Below, one piece after another: positions 35,493 through 48,027 of a stretch of 64,000 nt of DNA. Under the pieces are notes generated by a model. The model was given only the letters and a program-made list of their open reading frames with translations, made no database searches and was not told the DNA's origin. How positions within the stretch are numbered: the first letter of the stretch is position 1; each line of letters opens with the position of its first letter. Location: contig NZ_JBEBMX010000001.1 of assembly GCF_043196875.1 (NCBI RefSeq), forward strand, positions 186,001 to 250,000, written 5' to 3'. Made by a program: the position numbers and the translations under genes. The DNA comes from Saccharospirillum sp043196875 (GTDB taxonomy: Bacteria > Pseudomonadota > Gammaproteobacteria > Pseudomonadales > Natronospirillaceae).

Positions 35493-36038
35493 CTACTCAA
35501 TTGGCAGGGGCTGGTTAAGATCTTCGAATCGGCTCAGGGTGATGTCCGCATTGGGGAATGGCACCTGAGGTCCGACAACGATTTCGTCAATTTCAAATTG
35601 ATCCGACCAGGCGCCATCCAGGGCATCACGATCGATATTCGCCGTCACCTGAGCGACGGTTTGCTGCAACTGCGTCTGTTCATCGAGCAAGGCCTGATAG
35701 CGCTCGCGCAGCGGGTCATCCACTGCTAATTCACGATCCGCCATCAACTCACTCAAATCATCACGCATGTGCTGCATTTCCTGTTCGTTAAGCGCGGTCA
35801 CGCAATGCGCTTCCTCTTCGCACGCGGCCAGGGCCAAGGCCAAACCGGCCTGGACGTCTTCCAGCAATTGGATTTCCTCGGCCAAGGTTTCCCCCGGTAT
35901 TGCATCCACTTCGGCCGCGTCTGTGGCGGTCACTTCTGGTTGGGCATCGACCGCTTCCTGTTGGTTCGGCACAGGCAGCTGCTCCGCCCGCACCAGCGAC
36001 CAACATATCCAGACAAGAGCACAGACCCATCGCTTCAT
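35493..36038 (-). CDS. Small exported protein resembling the TpsA C-terminus
   Basis: This 181-residue protein has an N-terminal signal peptide (MKRWVCALVWICWSLVRA), so it is likely periplasmic or secreted. The start is the ATG at 36038, one base past the TGA of tpsA, which implies translational coupling. The mature part is acidic and contains a helical coiled-coil section (MQHMRDDLSELMADRE, YQALLDEQTQLQQTVAQV). The stretch GLALALAACEEEAHC resembles GVALAFAQCEEIEGC in the TpsA C-terminal region, including both Cys with the same spacing, and each is followed by a coiled coil. No known family was recognised. It may work with TpsA in anchoring or signalling. Confidence 0.75.
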   Translation of the reverse strand: MKRWVCALVWICWSLVRAEQLPVPNQQEAVDAQPEVTATDAAEVDAIPGETLAEEIQLLEDVQAGLALALAACEEEAHCVTALNEQEMQHMRDDLSELMADRELAVDDPLRERYQALLDEQTQLQQTVAQVTANIDRDALDGAWSDQFEIDEIVVGPQVPFPNADITLSRFEDLNQPLPIE

Positions 36039-36039
36039 A

Positions 36040-39000
36040 TCAATCCAACAACACTTCCAGTTCGGCTTCGGCTCGGCTGGCCACCGCCAGCGTGCTTTCA
36101 ATGATTTCGTTCAGCCGGTCCTCGGTTAAATCCAGCCCGGTGGTTTCTGCAAAGTGCGCCCGTCGTTCGGCGTTAAATTGCAGATTTTCCAGGAACCTGA
36201 CCCGAGTGTAGATGGTCTCGATCACGGCCAACTGACGCTCCACCGCTTCCATATCGATTTCGTCGTCGGTGCCGAGTTCTTCATCCATCAACTCTTCAAA
36301 ACCAGTGAAGGATTGCAGGTCAGCCTTGTAGGTTGCGAACTCCGATTGCTGGGTCCGGAAACCGGCCAGCAGCGTCTGAATCTGTTCGCGCCTTGCGGCA
36401 TCACTGGTGGTGGTTAATTCACTTTCCAGTTGATCAATCCGCGCCTGCAATTCATCGATCGACGCCGTCAATTCTTCCGAACTGACATCCGGCGTACAGC
36501 CTTCAATTTCCTCACACTGGGCGAAGGCCAACGCCACGCCTTCACCCAGACGACCGAACAGTGTCAGATCTTCTTCAAACAACGCCAGATCGATCACTTC
36601 GATGGCACGCACGCCCAACACCGCAGCGGCCGGGTTGCTGAAGTTCACGGCCACGCTGACCAAATCTAAACCCAACCGATTAATAAAAGCGTTGGTGTTT
36701 GGCGTCAGCACAATGCCTTCGGCATCGGACAGACTGCTCGGCTGGGACGTCAGCTGTTGTTCCTCACTGACCGCCAATTCAAAGCCACCGCCGCCAAAAT
36801 CCAGGATCAGATTATCGGACTGGCGGACACCACCGGCGGCGATCACCTGACCACCCTGGGCTTCAACCAGTGTTTCAGCGTTGACGATGAGGTTGCCCGA
36901 GCCGGAAAGCCCGCCACAGACCGCGCAGTCGTCGCCGACAGCAACAAAGCTGACGCCGTCGCCAGCGCTAATGGATGCACCCGTCAAAACTATTTCTGAA
37001 GCCAGCAAAATCAGGTTGCCACCGGTCTGAATGGCATCGCTGATGGTCAATCGGTTGGCATTAATTTCCAGGTCGGTATAGGCCGCATTCAAGGGCAATG
37101 ATCCGGGCGTGATCAACGCACCGATAAACAGATTGCCGGTGTAATTAATAAGGTCCGGCAACGACAGATCGCTGCTGCTGACGCTCATATTACTGACCAC
37201 ATCGTTGTTAATGCGATGCGGAATAATCAGCGCGCCCTTGCCGAGTACCTGACCCTGGGTCAGCTTTTGTCCGGCGGTGTAGTGCCAGCGGTTGTCATTG
37301 CCGCGCAGTTCGATATCGCCTTGATACTGACCATTGGAGGTGAAGATATTGGTGCCGCCGGTGCCGCTGATGAGGTAGTCGAAGCCGTCAAAGGTGGCAG
37401 TGCTGCCGGCTTCTATTGTACCGCCTGCGGCGCTACTGAGCGTCCAGTCCGTGGTGCCGCTGGCACTGCCTTGCAGTTTATCGCCAGCGCCACCGATCAG
37501 GTGCTGGATATTGCTGAAGCCCTGGCCGAAAACCAAGGTCACATCACTGCTGGTCCCGGATACATCGTAGGTATTGTTACCACCAGCGCCGTTAATCTGA
37601 CCACTGGCTTGGCCAGTGCCGGTGCGAGTAAAGGTATCATCACCAGAGCCACCGAGCAGACTGGAGAAGCCGGAGAAATTGGCAGGGCTGCTGACAAAAC
37701 TGTTATCCAAAGTGCCCGCATTATTACCGGTAATCTGCCAGTCATTATTTTCGCCATCATGGCCCTGCAAGCGATCCGAGCCACTGCCGACTAATTGAAT
37801 GTTGCTGCTGTTGAGCGTCAGTCCATTCAGATCCAGCGTCTTCGCCGCACCACCGGCCTGATTGATGGCCAGTGTTAATGGATTACCCGCAGTCAATGTC
37901 GTGCCCGGACCAAAAATCAGATCGTTCTGTGCCAGCAATGACAAAGCGTCACTGGTGCTGATGTCGGTGAACGTGATGTTGCCGGCGTTGACGTTGAGGG
38001 AAGCCAGTTGGACAGAGCCACCAACAACGCCATTGAAATCTACATCACCAGTACCGGTATTAATCGTCAGGTTTTTGTTGCCGTTAACGGTGTCGCTGAA
38101 CGTGATAGCGGCGTTGGCGGTATCCAGCTGGACATCGTCACTGAGGGTGATGGCGCCGGTGTATGTCTGGCTGCCAGTGCCGGTATCAATGGTTGCACCG
38201 CCTAAGCTGATAGCGCCGCTGCCACTGTTAACGATCAGATCGGCGTCTACCAGCGTGATGTTATCTTCGATAGTAATTCCGCCGCTGCCGGAACTGAGCG
38301 ATAGACTGCCAGTGCTGTCGAACTCACCGACAAAGGTGATCGATCCCGCACCGCTGTTAGACAGCGACAAATCGTAATTCGCAGTAAAGCCGTAAAGCGT
38401 GATGTCGCCGGTGTGATTGGCCTGGCCAACCTGGAATTGGGCTGCGGAATTGAAGGTGAAGCCGGAGCCGATGTTGTAACGCGCATCGCCGGGGTCCACT
38501 GCCGCAATTGGGCAGGAGCTGCCACTGCACAATTCCATATCAGCCGTACTGCTCTGCGGTGCCAAGATGATAGTGCCGGAGCCAACCTCCATGGTCAGGC
38601 CCCCGATGATCTGCAATTCGTTGGTGATCAGTTCAATGTTGCCGTTGCTGAGGGTAGTCATTTCGACGCCCCCAGCCGAAGCAATGCTATCGGCGTTCAG
38701 ACCAATGTTAGCGGCGGTCAATTCCAAACCGCTGACCAACGTCAGAGTGCCCGCCGCATTTTGCAAATCAAAGTCGCCCTCGATATCGACCGTACCACCG
38801 AGTTCGACATCCTGCGCCTGCTCAATGGTCAGGTCGTTCAGATCGGTGATGCTGCCATCAAAGAGAATGTTGCCACTGGCGCCGGTGTTGTCCGAATTGG
38901 TGTTGAGTGTCAGATTGCCGGAAGTCGCGCTGCTCAAATCACCATCGATGGTGATGTTGCCCTCTTCACTCAACAACGAGAAATTGCCGCTCAACAGGAC

Positions 39001-42000
39001 GTTGGAGTTGTAGGTCTGGTGGCGCTGAGTTTCTACCTGACCGCCGTTTAAGCGTATGACGCCGCCGCTGTCACCTGGATCCAAAACCAGAGCGCCACCG
39101 GCCGTTCCATCCAGATTTCCGGTGACGATGATGTCGTTGTCGTTCACCACTTTCAGTTCATAGTCGAATGAAATGCCTTCCAGGGTGATCACGCCTTCAT
39201 GCGTGGCGCGGCCAAACTGGATGGTGTCAGCATCGATGGACAACTCACCCAGATCGTAGGTGGTATCAAAAGAACCCGCGCAGGAGCCCTTACAGATATG
39301 CACCGAATTAGTGATCGTCGAAGGTGCGAGAGTCACGGTTCCGGCATTGATAGTGGTGAGGCCGCCGACAAACAATAAGTCGTCGACATTCAGTGTGATG
39401 ACGCCGCTGGCGATGTTTGTGGTCAGGCTGATTTCATCCAGCGTCAGACTATTAACCGTCAGTAGAATATTTTGTGCATTAATACCACCACTCAGCGTGG
39501 TAGTACCCGAGCCGCTGGTTTGAGTGAAATCGGTGTTCACCGAAATACCGCCATCGAAGGTACTGCTGTCGGCGTCGGCAATGGTCAGGCTTGTTAATTG
39601 GGCACCGCTGCCAATATCACCTGATACATGAATATCACCAGCCCCACTGTTCAGCGTCAGTGTTTGAGTGCCATTGATGTTGCCATCCACCGTCAAATTG
39701 CCACCATTGGTGATGAGGTCGATGTCATTATTTAACGTCAGATTACCGGTGTATTTTTGTTCACCATTGGTCGTGACATCACCGCCTAAACCGATACCAG
39801 TACCGCTGACATCCAGTCCCGTTAAGCCGGCAATCGCTTGCGCGAAATCGACTGCGCCACTGTTCGCGTCGATGATTAAATCGTGTGCGCCATTGACGGT
39901 ACTGCTGAAGTCGACATCCCCATCGGCATTCAGAGTTACATCGTCGGTCAGTGTGACGGCGCCGTTATAGTCTTGTCCGCTGGATGTGGTGATATCGTGG
40001 TTCAGGTCGATGTTATCGGCGTTGATTTCCAGACTGGTTAACGCTGTATCGCCACCAATGTCATCGCCAAAAACGATATTGCCGGAACCGGCAGTCAACA
40101 CTAACGCACTTGCACCATCGATGGTGGAGCCGAAGGTGATATGGCTGGTGTTGGAGGTGCTTAAGGTTGCGTCACCTGTGAGCGTTACAGCTTGCTCATA
40201 TTCCTGTTGATTAAGCGTCGTAACATCACCGCCTAATTCGGTTTTGCCATTAACGTCCAGGAACTCAAGTTGGTTGGTGCTACCCACGTTATCGGTGAAG
40301 GCCGCCGTGGCATTTTCAATATCCAGCGTCAGTGATTCGGTGCCATCACCATTGCCGTTAACGGTGCCATCAAAGGTAATATTGCTATTGCTGGTATCCA
40401 ACGTCAGATCGTTCATCAACGTCACATTACCGGTGTAGGTCTGGCTGCCGGTGGTGCTGATGTCCTGACTCAATTGAATATCGTCTTCGGTGATGGCGAG
40501 GTTGTTCAGGCCACCTAACGCTTGGTAACTGAAATTGCCGGAACCGACATTAACGTCGAGACTATTACCAGCACCGATCAGGTCATCGCTGAAGGTAATG
40601 TTGTTGTTATTGCTGAGCAGATTGACATTAGCTGCCAGCGTGACGTCACCGGTATAGGTTTGGAACCCAGTGGTGGTGACATTGTCAGCAAGTGTCGACG
40701 TGCCGGATACATCCAGGCTGGCACTGCTGATTTCGCCCTGCGCATTTAAATTGCCGTCAACATCCACCGCGCCCAAAGCAGTGGCGTCATCACCCAGGGT
40801 CAGGTTGCCATCCACATTGAATGCGCTGCCATCACCGGTCAGCGTCGAACCAAATTCAATGGCCGTACCATCGAGAGTGCGGATGCCGTCGAGGTCTACA
40901 GTACCGGTGTAAGTCTGTGTGCCGCTGGTGGTCACATCCGCTGCCAGGTTAGACGTACCGGTCACATCCAGGCTGTCGGTATTGGTGATGGCGCCATCCA
41001 GATCTAAATTGCCGCCAACGTCCAGGTCGCCAAAGTTGCTCGTCGCACCGCCCAAGGTCAGATTGTGCAAAACGTTCAGGTTGTTGCCGTTACCGGTCAG
41101 GCTGCCGTCGAAAGTAACCAGGGTACCATCCAGCGTGCGAATACCGGTGATCGTCGACGCGCCATGGTAGGTTTGAACACCGCTGGTTGTTACATTGCCA
41201 TTCAACGCAATGTTGCTGCCGGTCACGATCAGTTGATCCAGCGCCGTGGCGTTGCCAACCGCACCCGCAAAAGTAACATCCGCCGTGCCCGCATTGACGG
41301 TCAGATTATGACTGCCATTGATGTTGCCGCCAAAGCTGATGTTGTCGTCATCGGCATCCAACACAACGCCCGATGCCAAGGTCACAGTGCCCTGATAATT
41401 CTGGGTACCGCTGGTAGTAATATCCTCAGCCAGGTTGGCGGTACCGGAAACATCAATGCTGCCGGTGTTGGTTATGGCGCCAGTCAAACTGGTTAGATCA
41501 CCATTCACATCCAACAGAGCAATGTTGCTGGTTCCACCACTGCCCAGACTCAGATTGCCGTTAATAATCAGGTTGTTAACACCGTCGCCTTCTAACGAGG
41601 TCGTGAACGTCACCCGCGACGCATCCAATGTACGTTCGCCGATCAGATTAACGGCACCGGTGTAGGCTTGGCTGCCATCAGTAGTAACGTCCGCCGCCAG
41701 CGACGACGTACCAGTAACGCTCAGGCTACCCACGTCAGTAATCTCACCGAGCAAGTCCAGATTATCCGATACGGAAATGTCCGCCAGGTCGCTGGTTGTG
41801 CCGTTTAATTCCAAGTTGCCGGTGATGTCCAGGTCCTTATTGTCGCCGGCCAAATCACCGCCAAAATCAACCAGACTGCCGGTGAGGTGACGCACGCCGA
41901 ACAGATCGACCTTGCCGGTGTAGGTTTGTACGCCCGAGGTCGTAACGTCGGCGGCGAGGTTGGAGGTACCACTGACATCCAGCGCTGTGATGCCACTGGC

Positions 42001-45000
42001 AGCGCCATCCAGATCCAGGTTGCCATTGATATCGAGACTGTCGTTATCGCCACCATCGCCTGCTACGGTGCTGACGAACTGAACAACAGTGCCCGCGCTC
42101 AGAGTACGGTCACCATTTAATGTAACCGCGCCGGTGTAGGTTTGCTTGCCCGTAGTAGTAACGTCGGCGGCGAGGTTGGAGGTACCACTGACATCCAGTG
42201 TTGTGATGCCACTGGCAGCGCCATCCAAATCCAAATTACCGACAATATCGAGACTGTCGTTATCGCCACCGTCACCCGCCACGGTGCTGACGAACTGAAN
42301 NNNNNNNNNNNNNNNNNNNNNNNNNNNNNNNNNNNNNNNNNNNNNNNNNNNNNNNNNNNNNNNNNNNNNNNNNNNNNNNNNNNNNNNNNNNNNNNNNNAA
42401 CCGCGCCGGTGTAGGTTTGCTTGCCAGAGGTCGTAACGTCGGCTGCGAGGTTCGAGGTACCACTGACATCCAGTGTAGTGACGCCACTAACTGCGCCATC
42501 CAAATCCAGATCACCGGCAATATCGAGACTGTCGTCATCGCCACCATTACCGGCGACGCTGCTGCCGAACTGAATGTTGGTACCGGTGAAGGTGCGATCA
42601 CCATCGAGCGTAACGGCACCGCCATATTGTTGCGTGCCTGTGGTGGTGACATCACCACCAAGAACGATGGAGCCATTCGACCCACTGGCATCCACACTGC
42701 CCAACTCACCATCGGTGCCGCCACCGAGGGTACCGCTCAGGGTGACTGTGCCAGTGCCAGCATCCAGGTCCAGGGTATTTTCTTCAGTCGCTTCACTGTC
42801 GATGGTGCTGTTGAAGGTGATGGCGCTGTTGTCAGTTGTCAGCGTTACATCGTCGTTCAGCGTGACCGCACCGGTATAAGACTGAGCGCCAGTGTTGGCG
42901 ATGTCGGTGCTAATGTTGTCGTTGATGTGAATGGCGTTGGCCGTAACCGACAAGCTGCCAACGCTGACCGATTCATCTTCAACACCAGTGGCGTCGTTGC
43001 CGAAGGTGACGGTCGAGGTGCCTGCATCAACGTCCAGAGCATGACCGCTGCCGCTAATGGTGGAACCAAACATGATGGCGTCATCGTCGGCGTTCAGATT
43101 AACGTCATCACTGAGCGTGACCGCGCCGGTATAGGTTTGCTTGCCAGAGGTCGTAACGTCGTCGGCGAGGTTCGAGGTACCGCTGACATCCAGTGTAGTG
43201 ACGCCACTAACTGCGCCATCCAAATCCAGGTTGCCATTGATATCGAGACTGTCGTCATCGTCACCATTACCGGCGACGCTGCTGCCGAACTGAATGTTGG
43301 TACCTGTGAAGGTGCGATCGCCATCGAGCGTGACCGCTCCAGCGTAACTCTGTGTGCCACTGGTAGTGACATCGCCACCAATGATGATAGAACCAGTGGC
43401 CTGGCTGGCGTCCAGTGCGCCCAGTTCGCCATCGGCGCTACCACCGACGGTATCACTCAGGGTGACCGTGCCGTTGCCAGCATTCAGCGTCAGGGTGTTG
43501 TCTTCGCTGGCTTCACTGTCGATAGTGCTGCTAAAGGTGATGTTGTCGTTCGTGGTATTGAGAGTGACATCCTCAGCTAGCGTCACCGCACCGCTGAAGC
43601 TCTGGGCACCGGTGGTGGTAATGTCCGCACCCAAACTGGCTTGATGGTTAATGGTCAAGCTTGCCAGGCTGTGCAGACCACCCACCTCACCTTCAAAGCG
43701 GGCCAAACCATTAGCGGTATCGACTGTCAGCTCTTGTGCACCGTCCGCCGCACCATCGACGGTGCTGCTAAGGGTGATGTTGTTATCGCTGCTGGTCAGT
43801 AAGACCGCATCAGTTCCCGTGTCTGCCAGGGTTACGGCGCCGTTGTACGTCTGGGCACCAAAGGTGGTGATGTCGGCACCCAGGCTGACGGCGTTGTTAG
43901 CGGTCAAGCTCGCCAGGCTGTCGGCACTGCCTACCGTATCGTGGAAGATCGCCGTGCCACCAAGCCCGGTGGTCAGCGTCAGCGATTCTCTGCCATTGCC
44001 ACCGTCGCTATCGCCATCAATGGTGCCGTTGAAGGTGATGTTGCTGTCAGCGGTCGTCAGCTCAACATTGCCCGCCAAGACGACTGCGCCGGTATAGGTC
44101 TGCATCCCGGCGGTTTCAACATGCGTTGACAGCGTTATCGTCGCACCAGTGACCGTCAGGCTGGTTAAGGCATTTTCATCACCAATGGCACCATCAAAGT
44201 TGACTGCGCCGGTACCGGCATCGACCGTTAAGCGTTCACTGCTGGTATCATTAATTGTAGAGGTGAATTCGATGTCGTCGTCATCGGCATTCAGTTCAAC
44301 ATCAGCGGTTAATTTCAGTGCGCCGTTGAATGTCTGTGTACCACCCGATGTCACATCAGCACCAAGCGAAATATCGCCATCCGCTGACATGCTGACAGCC
44401 CCTGTCCCGGCACCGCCAGAGGCATCAACGTCGCCGGAGATCGTCAATGCATTGCCCGACAGATTGATGTCGCCACCACCACTGGTCAGCCCCGACGACG
44501 AAACCGACACTGCGCCGTTACCGCTGGCACCACCACTTCCGGCGGTTGCAGAATTCGCGAACAATGAGATATCGCCACCATTGGTGGTAATGCCCGCATT
44601 CAAGGTAATGTCGTCGCCCGCCTCCAGAGTGATGCTGGTTCCGGGGTTGGTGATATTGATGTCGGCGAACTCGTTCTGAGTAATGTCGGCGTCCGCTTTC
44701 AACACCACATCTGCGGATTGCTCATTGATGGTCTGGGCGCTGATTTCAAAATCGCCGCCAACTTGATCATCAAACGTCATATTGCCGTTATCGAGCGCCA
44801 AATCGTCGTCGTTAGCGCCGGGGTCAGTCGCTACAATAGTGATGTTTTCCGGATCGAGCAGCAGCACACCGAATTTGCCCAACGCTGCACTCAAATCGGC
44901 CATGCCGAAATACGCCAGATTCTGTTTACCCGACACCTCGGCAAAACCGCCGTCACCGCCTTCGCTACCACCGCGTGCCGAGAGCGAACCACCAAAGCGC

Positions 45001-46280
45001 GTCCAGTTATCAGCCCAAACAATAATGCGGCCGCCATCACCTTGCCGGTTAGCATCGGCGTTCAGCAAAACGCCCGAACCGACAATGACTTTTTCGGCAT
45101 TGGGAATGTCCGGGTTCTTACCTTGATAATCGCCACCGATAAGGATTTCGCCGCCGCCGAGTTCGCCACTGGCATCGACTTCGGCATCGCCGGTCAGGGC
45201 AATTTGATCGCCCAGTAAATGAACCTGGCCGCCTTGCTGGTTGTTAGAGTCGGCGGAAATGCGGCTGCCATCCTGAACCAGCAAGGTTGAATCTTCGGCG
45301 TGCAGGGTGATCTGGCCGCCATCGCTGTTGGCATCCAAAGCCGAGGCATCAATCTGGCCAGAGTTGACCACTGAGCTATCGCGGCCACCGCGACCGACCA
45401 GACTGATCACACCGCCGCTGTTGTCGATACGACCGGCTTTGATGATGCCTTCGTTGTTGACGACCTGAGCAAAAATATCCTGGGCGACCTGACCTTCCAG
45501 AACGATGGTGCCGCCGTTGGCGAGCAAGTCGCCGCTGTTGGTGATGGCGCTGTCAGCACCGCTGAAATTTTCCAGCAAGGCTGCGTCGACGGAAAAACGC
45601 ATCAGTCCATCGCCATCGAAATCCAGCGCAATGCGATCGCCAACGGCCAGGTTAATGCGCCCGGCATGGGCAACTATATAACCGTGGTTTTCTACCCGGC
45701 TGCCGAGCAAGGTGACGCTGCCGCCGGTCGCGGCTTCAATGGTGCCGTGGTTGATGACGCTGCCAGCGGTACCATCCTGGCGCTCAAAATTCAGTTCGCC
45801 ATCGAGGAAATCGTCGGTGGCAATAGCATGGCCGGATGCCACCAGTGAACCGACGCTCAACTGGGCCGTTGAGCCAAAATACACACCGTTGGGGTTGACC
45901 AGAATCACCTGGCCGTTGGCGTTGATCTGGCCGCGAATCACGCTGACATCGCCGTTCAGAATCTGGTTGAGCACCAGGGCATCGGAGGACGGCTGGAAGA
46001 AGTTGACCGCTTCGCCGGTATCGACATCGAAGCTTTGCCATTCCACCACCAGCTTGTCGGAGTTCTGCTGCACATTGGTGGTGCTGGCGTCGGGCTGGGA
46101 AATACTGCCGCTGCCGGCGACGACTTCACCACCGGTCGGGCCGGCGCGGCCAAGCGAAGCCGTTGCTGCCAGAATGGCCGTTGCCAGGGCAGCACGGGGA
46201 AAACGGGTGCGCTCAAAAATTCCAGGCAAGGTCAAACCACAGCCGTGGCTGTGCCTCCTCATCATCGTTTTCGCTGCCAT
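36040..46280 (-). CDS. Giant FHA-type two-partner secretion exoprotein (TpsA), interrupted by an assembly gap
   Basis: This is a secreted haemagglutinin/adhesin-like protein of at least about 3,390 residues. A long signal peptide region (to about residue 45) leads into the TPS secretion domain, with VVEWQSFDVDTGEAVNF and the diagnostic VILVNPNGVYFG motif. About 2,900 residues of beta-helix repeats follow, with recurring DVSGTSNLAADVTTSG and QTYTGAVTL. The C-terminal part (about the last 250 residues) changes to a helical coiled coil preceded by QCEEIEGC. The two halves (46280-42399 and 42299-36040) are in different frames across 99 unknown bases, which I read as an inexact gap size. The start overlaps the tpsB end by 68 bases; ATGs at 46265 or 46262 are alternatives. 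FhaC-type export by the preceding TpsB is expected. Confidence 0.9.
42117..43340 (-). repeat. Near-identical long tandem repeats within tpsA
   Basis: A segment of about 216 bases encoding a unit with DSLDINGNLDLDGAASG and DVSGTSNLAADVTTSG recurs in tandem around the gap (42300 region versus 41930-42115). A related block at 42410-42620 recurs almost unchanged at 43130-43335. Such near-identity at nucleotide level indicates recent duplication or gene conversion and explains the assembly break. Confidence 0.85.
42300..42398. other. Assembly gap (99 N) inside tpsA repeats
   Basis: Ninety-nine unknown bases lie inside a near-identical tandem repeat of the TpsA gene. Comparison with the next repeat copy predicts 40 missing bases, or 40 plus a multiple of the 216-base unit. 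That length also restores the reading frame. Confidence 0.95.
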
Positions 46281-48027
46281 CGATCACGGGCACCGCGAAT
46301 TGCAGACGCGATGTCAGTTGATCGGGAATGCCAAAACGGACGCCCACACCCAGGGTCGATAGCTGGAACCAACCATCGACTTCGCTCAATAACGGATCAT
46401 TTTTCTTGCCGGTGCTGTGATCGTAGAACACCGATAACTGCAGCAGGTCGCGCCAGCGCCAACCGCCGAAGGCATCCAGATCGCCAATCTTTGGCGCCTG
46501 GACAATGTATTCCAGCGATAACAGACCGCCGGTGTCGTACAACGCATAAGACGACGGATAGCCGCGCACATGGTCGGCGCCACCCACGGCATATTGTTCC
46601 ATCGGCACCAGCAAGTTGGACGAGTACTGGAATTCGCTGCGCGCTAAAATCGATGAATTGTCGGTGATATTCTGCAAACGAGAATAGAACAGCAGCGTTT
46701 TGAAGAAACCGCCTTCGGCGTAATCGCCACTGGCACCACGCCGGCTGGGGCGCTCATCGCTGGGCAGTTCTTCGGCACTGGCGGAGTCGCCCATGGCACC
46801 CAGGAGGTCATTAAAACCGGTGGTGATTTCCACGCCGGCGTAATTCAAACCGCCATAACGGGTATCGACCGAATCGTAATCGGCCGCCAGGGTCATCACC
46901 GTCAGTTGGTCCTTGTTGGCTTGTTGGCCGAAGCGTTCGGTCGTCGCCTGCTTTGAAGCCAGCTCAACCCGAGTGGAAAGATTACGCTCCCGGCTGCGCT
47001 GCCATATGCGTTCGGCACCCAGGCCGATTTGGCTGGAATCGCCGCCGATTTCCAGGTTTTCAAAGTCGCCGCCGACCGAAAAGGTGTTGCGGTTAACGTA
47101 GGCACTGGCGCGCCAATCGCGGTCAATCACAATCTGATAATTGAGTTCAGCAAAAAGGCTGTTGGCCGGCAGCACCGAATGCTGCAGCGTCAGCCCCAGC
47201 TGGTCGGCGTTACCGGTCGGGTTATTCCATTGCGCACTGGCGCGGCCGCGCCAAACGCCGGTGGTGTCGGAGCCGTGGTTATCAGCACGTACAGTGCCGG
47301 TAAAACGCTGTTCATTGGGCACCCGAATCAACATGTTGGTTTCACCCACTCGCTGTCCGGGCTGGAACATGCCAAAGGCGGTCAGGCCGGGGAAATCGGT
47401 TAATACCAACAGGGCCGATTCGGCTTCCTGCTGGCTGACCGGCTCGCCAATTAAACGCCGAAACGGACGCTGCAGTGTGGCCTCGGAATACAACTGATTC
47501 CCTTCCGCCAGAACGCGGCCCAGGCGACCTTCTAACACCTCAAGCTTCACGACTCCCTCCGTCACCGTCTGCACTGGCAAAATCGCTTGCGCCAGTATCA
47601 ATCCACGGCTGCGGTAGTAGTTGACGATGCGGTCGGTGACCGCCTCCAACTGACCAATGGTGAAGCCTTCGGGCCGCTCCATGCGGGCCGCCTCCACCAG
47701 TGCCTCAAGTTCTGACAGGGCGATGTCGTATTCGGGCAGGTCTCTGGCGTTAACCAGCTCAAAGCGCGAGACAACAATACGTTCGCCTTCATCGACCGCC
47801 AGTGGTCGTTCAACGACAGGCGGGATTTCCAAAACCGGACTAACCGGTTCCGGTGGTATACGGGGAGAGGATTCCGGGCGCGCACCGCCAGGCTGAACCT
47901 GGTCGGGTATCGGCTCCTGCGCAGAAGGCACTTCGGCGAGCGCAGAACACCAGAGCCCACTGCCGACCAAAAGGCATAACCAAACCTTGACCAACAGTTT
48001 CAAACGGCTGTTACAACGCCAACCCAT
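46213..48027 (-). CDS. Two-partner secretion outer-membrane transporter (TpsB, FhaC/ShlB/HecB family)
   Basis: This 604-residue Omp85-superfamily pore exports TpsA. A signal peptide (LLVKVWLCLLVGSGLWCSALA) is followed by a Pro-rich linker and two POTRA domains (RIVVSRFELVNARDL; GFTIGQLEAVTDRIVNYYRSRGLILAQAILPVQ, the second containing the family-typical YRxxG(Y/L)). A 16-strand barrel follows with the conserved VGGADHVRGYP motif (loop L6, VRGY). The ending WFDLAWNF has the terminal Phe of barrel proteins. I choose the ATG at 48027, with GGGAG ten bases upstream; the frame is open to 48150 without a signal peptide at that end. tpsA starts within its last codons. Confidence 0.93.
   Translation of the reverse strand: MGWRCNSRLKLLVKVWLCLLVGSGLWCSALAEVPSAQEPIPDQVQPGGARPESSPRIPPEPVSPVLEIPPVVERPLAVDEGERIVVSRFELVNARDLPEYDIALSELEALVEAARMERPEGFTIGQLEAVTDRIVNYYRSRGLILAQAILPVQTVTEGVVKLEVLEGRLGRVLAEGNQLYSEATLQRPFRRLIGEPVSQQEAESALLVLTDFPGLTAFGMFQPGQRVGETNMLIRVPNEQRFTGTVRADNHGSDTTGVWRGRASAQWNNPTGNADQLGLTLQHSVLPANSLFAELNYQIVIDRDWRASAYVNRNTFSVGGDFENLEIGGDSSQIGLGAERIWQRSRERNLSTRVELASKQATTERFGQQANKDQLTVMTLAADYDSVDTRYGGLNYAGVEITTGFNDLLGAMGDSASAEELPSDERPSRRGASGDYAEGGFFKTLLFYSRLQNITDNSSILARSEFQYSSNLLVPMEQYAVGGADHVRGYPSSYALYDTGGLLSLEYIVQAPKIGDLDAFGGWRWRDLLQLSVFYDHSTGKKNDPLLSEVDGWFQLSTLGVGVRFGIPDQLTSRLQFAVPVIDGSENDDEEAQPRLWFDLAWNF

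Noticed and set aside
42117..42300. An apparent frameshift splitting tpsA into two genes
   Set aside because: The break falls exactly at unknown bases inside repeats. A missing length of 40 bases from the adjacent repeat copy restores one frame.
36040..46280. The regular repeats as a CRISPR array or intergenic repeat array
   Set aside because: They are coding repeats of variable spacing in one long reading frame with no conserved short repeat/spacer pattern.
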